From: UBA4735 sp036569845
Lineage (GTDB): Bacteria > Chloroflexota > Limnocylindria > P2-11E
Reading direction: 5' to 3'
NCBI GenBank assembly: GCA_036569845.1
Contig: DATCPY010000190.1
Coordinates: 1 to 11,793 of the forward strand
DNA: 11,793 nt
A model generated the notes under the pieces. That model was not told the origin of the DNA and made no database searches. It was given only the letters and a program-made list of their open reading frames with translations. Of this stretch, positions 7,174-11,793 are shown one piece after another (position 1 is the stretch's first letter; the number at the start of each line of letters is the position of its first letter). The position numbers were made by a program, and so were the translations under genes.

Positions 7174-8379
7174 CTAGGCCAGCGCCAGCTCGAGCCGCAG
7201 CTCGCCGTCGACGACCGCGGCCACCACGCGGCCGGCGAGCGCGCGCCCGAGCAGCGGCGTGTTCTTCCCGAGCGACCGGAGCGACGCCGCGGTCGGCGTC
7301 CAGGCGGCCTTCGGATCGATGACCACCAGATCGTGCTTCGGCAGGTCGATGCCGAGCACCCGCGCTGGTCCGACGGTCAGCGCCTCGACGACGCGGTCCC
7401 AGGTGCCCCACCCCGCGTCGACGCCCATGAGCAGCAGCGGCACCGCGGTCTCGAAGGCCGAGATCCCGAACGCGGCCTCCTGATACTCGACCTCCTTCCG
7501 CGTCGACGCGTGCGGCGCGTGATCCGTCGCGATCGCGTCGATCGTGCCGTCCATAAGCCCGGCCCAGCAGGCCCGGACATCCGCCGCGGTGCGGAGCGGC
7601 GGGTTGACCTTTGTCGCGGTGTCATACGGCGCCGCCCGCGGGGCGTCGTCCTCCCACGCGAACGCGCGCGAGCCGGCGACCCACTCGTCCGTCAGCGCGA
7701 GGTGATGCGGCGTGACCTCGCACGTGACCGCGAGGCCATCGGCCTTCGCGCGTCGCACGAGGTCGACGCCACCTGCGGTCGAGACGTGCGACAGATGCAG
7801 GCGGCCACCGGTGAGCTTGGCGAGCGCGAGGTCCCGGGCGATCGCGCTCTCCTCGGCCGCCGCGGGCATCCCCGGCAGGCCGAGCCGCGCCGACACGACG
7901 CCCTCGTGCATGACGCCGCCCGCGGACAACGCGAGGTCCTGCGAGTGCTCGAGGATCGGCCGGCCCGCCGCGCGCGCGTATTCGAGCGCGTTGCGGAAGA
8001 GCTGCGCGTCATCGACCGGTGAGCCGTCGTCGGAGAACGCGACCGCGCCCGCGGCGGCGAGCTCCACCAGATCCGCGAGCTCCTTTCCCTTGCGACCGCG
8101 GGTGATCGTCGCGATCGGCAGGACCCGCGCGGCCTGCGCCGCCGCGCCGCGAGCGATCAGCTCGGCGACGAGGCCCGGCGAATCGATGGCCGGCTCGGTG
8201 TTCGGCATCGCGCAGATCGTGGTGAACCCGCCCGCGAGCGCCGCCCGCGCGCCGGTGGCGATCGTTTCGGATTCCTCGAAGCCCGGCTCGCGCAGATGCG
8301 CGTGCAGGTCGATGAAGCCAGGCGCGGTGAGCAGACCACGCTTCGCGGCATCGCGCTTGAGGTCGGCGATGACGCTCAC
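7174..8379 (-). CDS. pyrC: Dihydroorotase (class I type), short N terminus
   Basis: Zinc amidohydrolase that cyclises carbamoyl aspartate to dihydroorotate. The 401-residue product shows the metal-site motifs in order: His26 and His28 in DLHAHLREPG, Asp117/118 in AFSDDGSPV, His145 in ILEHSQD, His198 in LHLSHVST, and Asp286 in ATDHAPH; substrate-contact regions AMPNTEPAID and KVNPPLR are present. GTG 8379 overlaps the pyrB stop (GTGA). From this start only about 24 residues precede the DLHAH motif, whereas class I enzymes generally have about 45-50, including the first strands of the small beta-sandwich. Further upstream the frame reads only arginine-rich shadow of pyrB, with no such strands. 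The C-terminal strands (LAGRVVAAVVDGELRLELALA region, 381-401) are present. The enzyme is probably active, but with a reduced composite domain. The stop TAG is followed by a gap of 96 bases before carA. Confidence 0.95.
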   Translation of the reverse strand: MSVIADLKRDAAKRGLLTAPGFIDLHAHLREPGFEESETIATGARAALAGGFTTICAMPNTEPAIDSPGLVAELIARGAAAQAARVLPIATITRGRKGKELADLVELAAAGAVAFSDDGSPVDDAQLFRNALEYARAAGRPILEHSQDLALSAGGVMHEGVVSARLGLPGMPAAAEESAIARDLALAKLTGGRLHLSHVSTAGGVDLVRRAKADGLAVTCEVTPHHLALTDEWVAGSRAFAWEDDAPRAAPYDTATKVNPPLRTAADVRACWAGLMDGTIDAIATDHAPHASTRKEVEYQEAAFGISAFETAVPLLLMGVDAGWGTWDRVVEALTVGPARVLGIDLPKHDLVVIDPKAAWTPTAASLRSLGKNTPLLGRALAGRVVAAVVDGELRLELALA

Positions 8380-9320
8380 TCGCGGACCTCGGGCGTGCCG
8401 GCGAGCAGGTAGAGCAGCGCCATCCGGACCGCGACGCCGTTCGTGACCTGCGCTTCGATGAGCGACCGCGCGCCGTGCGCGACGGACGCGGCGATCTCGA
8501 CGCCCTCGTTCATCGGGCCGGGGTGGAGCACCGGCGCGTCCGGCCGCATGCGTTTCACACGTTCCTCCGTCACGCCCCATTCGCGCGCGTATTCGCGGAT
8601 GGACGGGAGGAGGCCGGCGTGCTGCCGCTCCGTCTGGAGGCGCAGCGCGATGACGGCGTCTGCGCCGTCGAGCGCCCGATCGAGGTCCGGCTCGTAGGTG
8701 ACGCCGCGCGGCGTCATCCCGCAGCGCCAAGCCGATGGCACGAGCGTCGGCGGCCCGGACAGCGTGATCGTCGCTCCGAGCGGCACGAGCGCGTCGATGT
8801 CCGATCGGGCCACGCGCGAGTGCGTGATGTCGCCGACGATCACGATCCGCTTTCCGGTGAGGTCACCGAGTGCGGCCCGCAGCGTGTACGCGTCGAGGAG
8901 TCCCTGCGTCGGATGGGCATGCCAGCCGTCACCGGCGTTGATGACCGCGGCGTCGGTGCGCTCTGCCACGAAATACGGCGCCCCGGACGCGGCGTGACGC
9001 ATGACGATCACGTCGCCGCCCAGCGCCGTGAGCGTGCGAACGGTGTCGAGGAGCGTCTCGCCCTTTTCGACCGACGAGCCGCTCGCGGTGATGTTCGTGA
9101 CGTCCGCGGACAGGGCCTTGGCGGCGAGCTCGAACGAAACGCGGGTGCGCGTGGAGGCCTCGGCGAAGAAGAGGATCACCGTGCGCCCGCGGAGCGCCGG
9201 CGTGCGGCGGATCGGACGGCCGAGGACCTCGACCATGGCGGTCGTCGTGTCGAGCACGTGCTCGATCTCGTCGCGCGACCAGTCGTCGGTCGCGAGCACG
9301 TGGCGCCGCTGCCAGGTCAT
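8376..9320 (-). CDS. pyrB: Aspartate carbamoyltransferase catalytic subunit
   Basis: Condenses carbamoyl phosphate with aspartate, the committed step of the pathway. The 314-residue product has the family size. The carbamoyl phosphate loop is STRTRVSFE at 56-64, the 80s loop SSVEKGE follows at about 82-88 with its Lys, then GDGWHAHPTQGLLD, GDITHSRVARS in the aspartate domain, LRLQTERQ, and HPGPMNEGVEI near the C terminus. The residue before the STRTR loop is Ala where Pro (EPSTRTR) is usual; all phosphate-binding residues remain. There is no pyrI regulatory chain in the window. The ATG at 9320 overlaps the pyrR stop as ATGA, and its own stop overlaps pyrC as GTGA. Confidence 0.98.
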   Translation of the reverse strand: MTWQRRHVLATDDWSRDEIEHVLDTTTAMVEVLGRPIRRTPALRGRTVILFFAEASTRTRVSFELAAKALSADVTNITASGSSVEKGETLLDTVRTLTALGGDVIVMRHAASGAPYFVAERTDAAVINAGDGWHAHPTQGLLDAYTLRAALGDLTGKRIVIVGDITHSRVARSDIDALVPLGATITLSGPPTLVPSAWRCGMTPRGVTYEPDLDRALDGADAVIALRLQTERQHAGLLPSIREYAREWGVTEERVKRMRPDAPVLHPGPMNEGVEIAASVAHGARSLIEAQVTNGVAVRMALLYLLAGTPEVRE

Positions 9321-9856
9321 ACGGCTACCGCGGCGGGGACGAGCTCGACCTCGTCCTTGCCGCCCGTCTCGACGAGCTGCACCCGCACGTCGTCGCCGAT
9401 CGCGGTCGGAAGGTTCTTCCCCACGAAGTCGGCGCGGATCGGCAGCTCGCGATGGCCACGATCGACGAGCACCGCGAGCCGGATGGCGCGCGGCCTGCCG
9501 TAGTCGACCAGGGCGTCCATCGCGGCGCGGATCGTGCGGCCGGTGAACAGGACGTCGTCGACGAGAACGACGATCCGATCATCGACCGAGAAGGGGATCA
9601 CCGATTCACGGACCACCGGCGCGTGACCGATGCGGGTCAGATCGTCGCGGTAGAGCGTGATGTCCAGAGAGCCGAGCGGAAGGTCCACGCCCTCATTGCG
9701 ACGGATCGCCTCGTGGAGCCGCGTGGCGATGAGATCGCCGCGCGCGCGGATACCCACGAGCGAGAGGGCGGGAAGATCACGGTCCCGTTCGACGATCTCG
9801 TGCGCGATGCGGGCGATGGCTCGCCGGACGTCGTCGGGCGCGAGGATGATCGGCAG
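9317..9856 (-). CDS. pyrR: Bifunctional pyrimidine operon regulator / uracil phosphoribosyltransferase PyrR, probable CTG start
   Basis: RNA-binding regulator of pyrimidine genes that senses UMP/UTP against PRPP and often also has uracil phosphoribosyltransferase activity. Conserved blocks: DDVRRAIARIAHEIVER (8-24), LVGIRARGDLIATRL (33-47), LDITLYRDDL, the PRPP-binding loop LVDDVLFTGRT (98-108), and VDRGHRELPIRADFVGKNLPT (131-151). The helix at 8-24 is a normal part of PyrR, yet between the upstream in-frame stop (TAA, 9896-9898) and V34 (GTG 9757) the frame has no ATG, GTG or TTG. CTG at 9856 gives 179 residues, the family length, and sits seven bases after a strong Shine-Dalgarno AAGGGAG (9864-9870). 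A GTG 9757 start would lose the first helix and give only 146 residues. It is the first gene of the operon. Confidence 0.93.
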   Translation of the reverse strand: MPIILAPDDVRRAIARIAHEIVERDRDLPALSLVGIRARGDLIATRLHEAIRRNEGVDLPLGSLDITLYRDDLTRIGHAPVVRESVIPFSVDDRIVVLVDDVLFTGRTIRAAMDALVDYGRPRAIRLAVLVDRGHRELPIRADFVGKNLPTAIGDDVRVQLVETGGKDEVELVPAAVAV

Positions 9857-9863
9857 CTGCGTG

Positions 9864-9900
9864 CTCCCTTGCCGGCCTCGCAGGACCGGTCGTTAAAGGT
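9864..9900 (-). promoter_or_regulatory. PyrR-binding loop in the pyr leader RNA, covering the pyrR ribosome binding site
   Basis: On the minus strand, CCGGTCCTGCGAGGCCGG (9872-9889) folds into a six-pair hairpin (CCGGUC with GGCCGG, one U-G pair) closed by the six-base loop CUGCGA, matching the CNGNGA loop known for PyrR recognition elements. Below it, CCUU (9896-9899) pairs with AAGG (9867-9870) across an asymmetric internal loop, as in described PyrR sites. That AAGG is the 5' part of the pyrR Shine-Dalgarno (9864-9870). PyrR bound here would block ribosome entry, as reported for mycobacterial pyrR leaders. No terminator or antiterminator is visible, so translational control is inferred rather than attenuation. 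Confidence 0.85.
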
Positions 9901-9916
9901 CGACGCGTGTACCGTC

Positions 9917-9922
9917 AGTATA
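9917..9922 (-). promoter_or_regulatory. Candidate -10 box of the pyr operon promoter
   Basis: TATACT on the minus strand (5 of 6 to the -10 consensus) would start transcription near 9910, giving a leader of about 54 bases that contains the whole PyrR-binding hairpin. I see no convincing -35 box at 16-18 bases upstream, so this is tentative. It overlaps the ATG of the divergent peptidase gene. Confidence 0.4.
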
Positions 9923-10614
9923 TGCGTCCCCTCATCGCGATCCTGGCCGTAGCGGCGCTTGCCGCGATCGCGACGGTCGCGACCACGGCCCGCCCGGGCT
10001 CCGGCGCGCTGTCGATGTTCGCCAGCCCGACCCCGCGGGTGTGGGAGTGGCCGGCGGCCGCCCCGACCGAGCGAGCCGCGCGCTCGCATCCACAGCTGCT
10101 CTCGGGATTCATGATCCCGATCGGCGGAACGGATGTCCCCGGGGACGAGCTGTACCTCCCGAACTCGCCACGCGACTACCGCGCCGGGTATCACGAGGGC
10201 ATCGACTTCCCCGCGAAAGCCGGTACGACCGTGCTCGCAGCGAAGGCCGGGACGATCGTGCGGATCGACAGCGCGTTCACCGATTGGAGCGTCGCCGAGG
10301 AGCAGGCGGCGTTCGATGCGGCGATCGCAGTCGGGTACACGCCGCCGGCGACGCTCGACCGAATCCGCGGCCGCCAGGTGTGGATCGACCACGGCGGTGA
10401 GATCGTGACGCGGTATGCGCATCTCTCCGCGGTCGCGCCACTGCGCGTCGGTGACGTCGTGACGCAGGGGCAGGTCATCGCAGCGGTGGGGAGCTCGGGG
10501 TATCCGGAAGGCGGGCCGCACCTCCACTTCGAGATCCGCGTCGGCGAGGACTTCTACGGCGACGGGCTGCCGCTCCTGCAGCTGCGGTACGCGATCGCCG
10601 CGGCGTTCCGCTGA
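9922..10614 (+). CDS. M23-family (LytM-type) zinc metallopeptidase, exported
   Basis: Predicted cell-wall endopeptidase cutting peptide cross-bridges of peptidoglycan outside the membrane. The 230-residue product begins MRPLIAILAVAALAAIATVA, one hydrophobic stretch acting as signal peptide or membrane anchor, then a Ser/Pro/Ala-rich linker to about residue 60. The M23 domain has all zinc and catalytic residues: His91 and Asp95 in HEGIDFP, His167 in YAHLS, and His200 and His202 in HLHFEIR. Between the first and second motifs there is an insertion of roughly 35 residues (about 116-150) that the minimal LytM core lacks. Start: ATG 9922 puts the hydrophobic segment at the N terminus; a GTG at 9907 adds five residues. 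No ribosome binding site precedes ATG 9922, but TACCGT (9910-9915) ends six bases before it, the spacing of a -10 box for a leaderless message. Divergent from pyrR; no functional tie is evident. Confidence 0.9.
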   Translation: MRPLIAILAVAALAAIATVATTARPGSGALSMFASPTPRVWEWPAAAPTERAARSHPQLLSGFMIPIGGTDVPGDELYLPNSPRDYRAGYHEGIDFPAKAGTTVLAAKAGTIVRIDSAFTDWSVAEEQAAFDAAIAVGYTPPATLDRIRGRQVWIDHGGEIVTRYAHLSAVAPLRVGDVVTQGQVIAAVGSSGYPEGGPHLHFEIRVGEDFYGDGLPLLQLRYAIAAAFR

Positions 10615-10626
10615 CCGGCAGCCTGC

Positions 10627-11793
10627 CTAGGGAAGGACGGCCTCGAGGACGAACGCCTGGACCTCCTCGGACTTGCCCTTCACGCTGAAGAGGCCGAGCG
10701 GTCTGACTCGCGCGAGATCGCGGACGAGGGCGTAGGTCGAGGATGAGATGACGACCTGCCCCGCCTGAGCGCCCGTTTGCAGACGCGCGGCGAGGTTCAC
10801 GGTGTCGCCGTGGGCGACGAAATTGCGGAACTCCTCGCTGCCGACATTGCCGACGAGCGCTGCGCCGCTCGCGACGCCGACGCGGAAGCGCGGAAGCGCG
10901 GCATCGTCGCGGACGATCGCCTCGATCGCTGCTTGCATCGCGAGGGCCGTACGGGCCGCTGCGAGGGCGTGGCGCGGCTGCTCGAGAGGCGCGTTGAAGA
11001 CCGCGACGATCGCATCGCCTGCGAACTGGATGATCGTTCCGCCGTTCGCGAAGATCACCGGAACGACAGCGCTGAAGTACCGGTTCAGCACGCGCACGGT
11101 CTCGGCTGGTGGATGCGACTCGGTGAACGGAGTGAACCCTTGCAGGTCGGCGAAGAGCGCCGTGATGTCGCGGTTCTCGCCGCCCAGACGCGCCTGTTCC
11201 GGGTCCTTGAGCAGGGCACGAGCGATCTGCGGCGACAGGTACTGGCCGAACAGACGGCGCATGACCTCCAACGCATGGTCACGCTCTCGGACGGACGCAT
11301 AGAGAGCGAGGAAGACGACGAGCGAGACGCCCACGAGATTCAAGATGAAAAATGCGAGCACAAGTCCGGGAGGGAGATTGTTCGCGGACCTCACCGATCC
11401 GCCGAGGACGCCGGTGAGGACCACCAGCCCGACGTACGCGATGTACCACCGCACCGCCTCGCGCGGCGTGGCGAATGCCAGAGCTCCGAGCGGGGCGACG
11501 AACGCCCACGCGACGACGACGCTCGACGGAACGAAACCGCCCAGAACGACCATCAGGGCGAACGGGAGGATGAGCATCACGGTGAGCTGCGTGAACCTGA
11601 ACCAGTCGTAGCGGCGCGTGATCGCGAACATGACGACGCTGCCCAGCGAGATGACGGTGTAGGTCAGCGGGATCGCGCCGCCGAGCGCCTCGCCGAACGC
11701 GACATAGAGAAGACCCCAGAAGGCGGCGAGCGTGGCGATGAGGAGCGCGATGCCGACGAGGATCGCCTTGCGCAGACGAGCCTCGTCGCTGTC
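10627..11793 (-). CDS. Class III adenylate/guanylate cyclase with N-terminal membrane domain, 5' end cut by the window
   Basis: Predicted membrane-bound nucleotidyl cyclase making a cyclic nucleotide second messenger. The frame is open from the right edge (388 visible codons, no start seen). About six hydrophobic segments occupy visible residues 10-30, 36-54, 68-88, 91-107, 117-133 and 142-168, followed by the usual linker FGQYLSPQIARALLKDP and the cyclase domain from about 205 on. Metal-binding Asp216 (ALFADLQGFT) and Asp260 (FAGDAIVAVF), and the transition-state Asn333 and Arg337 (GDTVNLAARL), are present. The two purine-selecting positions are not those of classical adenylyl cyclases: Gln256 replaces Lys and Val326 replaces Asp/Thr, so the nucleotide used is uncertain. 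An internal ATG at 11631 is not a likely start because the membrane domain continues upstream. The gene converges on the peptidase gene with 12 bases between stops. Confidence 0.92.
   Translation of the reverse strand, partial: DSDEARLRKAILVGIALLIATLAAFWGLLYVAFGEALGGAIPLTYTVISLGSVVMFAITRRYDWFRFTQLTVMLILPFALMVVLGGFVPSSVVVAWAFVAPLGALAFATPREAVRWYIAYVGLVVLTGVLGGSVRSANNLPPGLVLAFFILNLVGVSLVVFLALYASVRERDHALEVMRRLFGQYLSPQIARALLKDPEQARLGGENRDITALFADLQGFTPFTESHPPAETVRVLNRYFSAVVPVIFANGGTIIQFAGDAIVAVFNAPLEQPRHALAAARTALAMQAAIEAIVRDDAALPRFRVGVASGAALVGNVGSEEFRNFVAHGDTVNLAARLQTGAQAGQVVISSSTYALVRDLARVRPLGLFSVKGKSEEVQAFVLEAVLP

Noticed and set aside
8475..9503. Plus-strand open frame of 342 codons opposite pyrB and pyrR
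   Set aside because: Antisense shadow with Arg/Asp/Glu-rich composition; the opposite genes are certain.
9637..10527. Minus-strand open frame of 296 codons opposite the peptidase and running into pyrR out of frame
   Set aside because: No domain motif; the peptidase on the plus strand has all catalytic residues, and the true pyrR frame is different.
10612..10631. Possible terminator between the converging peptidase and cyclase genes (ggcagcctgcc)
   Set aside because: Arms of only four or five bases and no T-run on either strand; not supportable as a terminator.
1..11793. CRISPR arrays, tRNA or rRNA genes, insertion sequences
   Set aside because: Looked for and not seen: no regularly spaced repeats, no tRNA-like cloverleaf noticed, no transposase motifs or terminal inverted repeats around the toxin-antitoxin or phzF insertions.

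Overview
This is a GC-rich bacterial chromosome segment. It is dominated by one minus-strand de novo pyrimidine (UMP) biosynthesis operon and flanked on the right by a plus-strand peptidase and a converging membrane cyclase. By eye, A/T-rich bases are concentrated at three short regulatory spots. The gene order, the GC content and the style of pyrimidine control suggest Actinomycetota or a GC-rich Chloroflexota lineage (for example Limnocylindria-like). That placement is an inference; no rRNA or other marker is present.

Operon layout, read on the minus strand from about 9922 down to 1: a leader with a PyrR-binding RNA hairpin, then pyrR, pyrB, pyrC, a gap of 96 bases holding a probable second promoter, carA, a phzF-like gene, carB, a VOC-family gene, a gap of 30 bases holding a third promoter and a palindromic operator, a ribbon-helix-helix antitoxin, a MazF-like toxin, and pyrK running off the left edge. 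Every joint except the two promoter-bearing gaps is a 4-base ATGA or GTGA stop/start overlap, so the genes are packed for translational coupling. Carbamoyl phosphate synthetase (carA, carB), aspartate transcarbamylase (pyrB) and dihydroorotase (pyrC) take bicarbonate and glutamine to dihydroorotate. pyrK supplies the electron-transfer subunit of the next enzyme, whose catalytic partner pyrD is probably just outside the window.

Regulation appears layered. (i) The pyrR leader folds into a hairpin whose six-base loop fits the PyrR recognition loop CNGNGA, and its 3' lower-stem strand is the Shine-Dalgarno sequence of pyrR. This points to UMP-dependent translational repression. The only start codon with a good ribosome binding site and the right protein length is CTG. 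(ii) carA has its own probable promoter in an AT-rich island with repeats. (iii) The toxin-antitoxin pair has a promoter interlocked with three copies of an ATAGTGTC half-site. The toxin stop overlaps the pyrK start, so the autoregulated toxin-antitoxin promoter should also feed pyrK. A MazEF-type module wired into a UMP biosynthesis operon is the most unusual thing here.

To the right, a secreted or membrane-anchored M23 peptidase gene diverges from pyrR across only 65 bases. It converges, 12 bases apart, on a class III nucleotidyl cyclase with a membrane domain that runs off the right edge.
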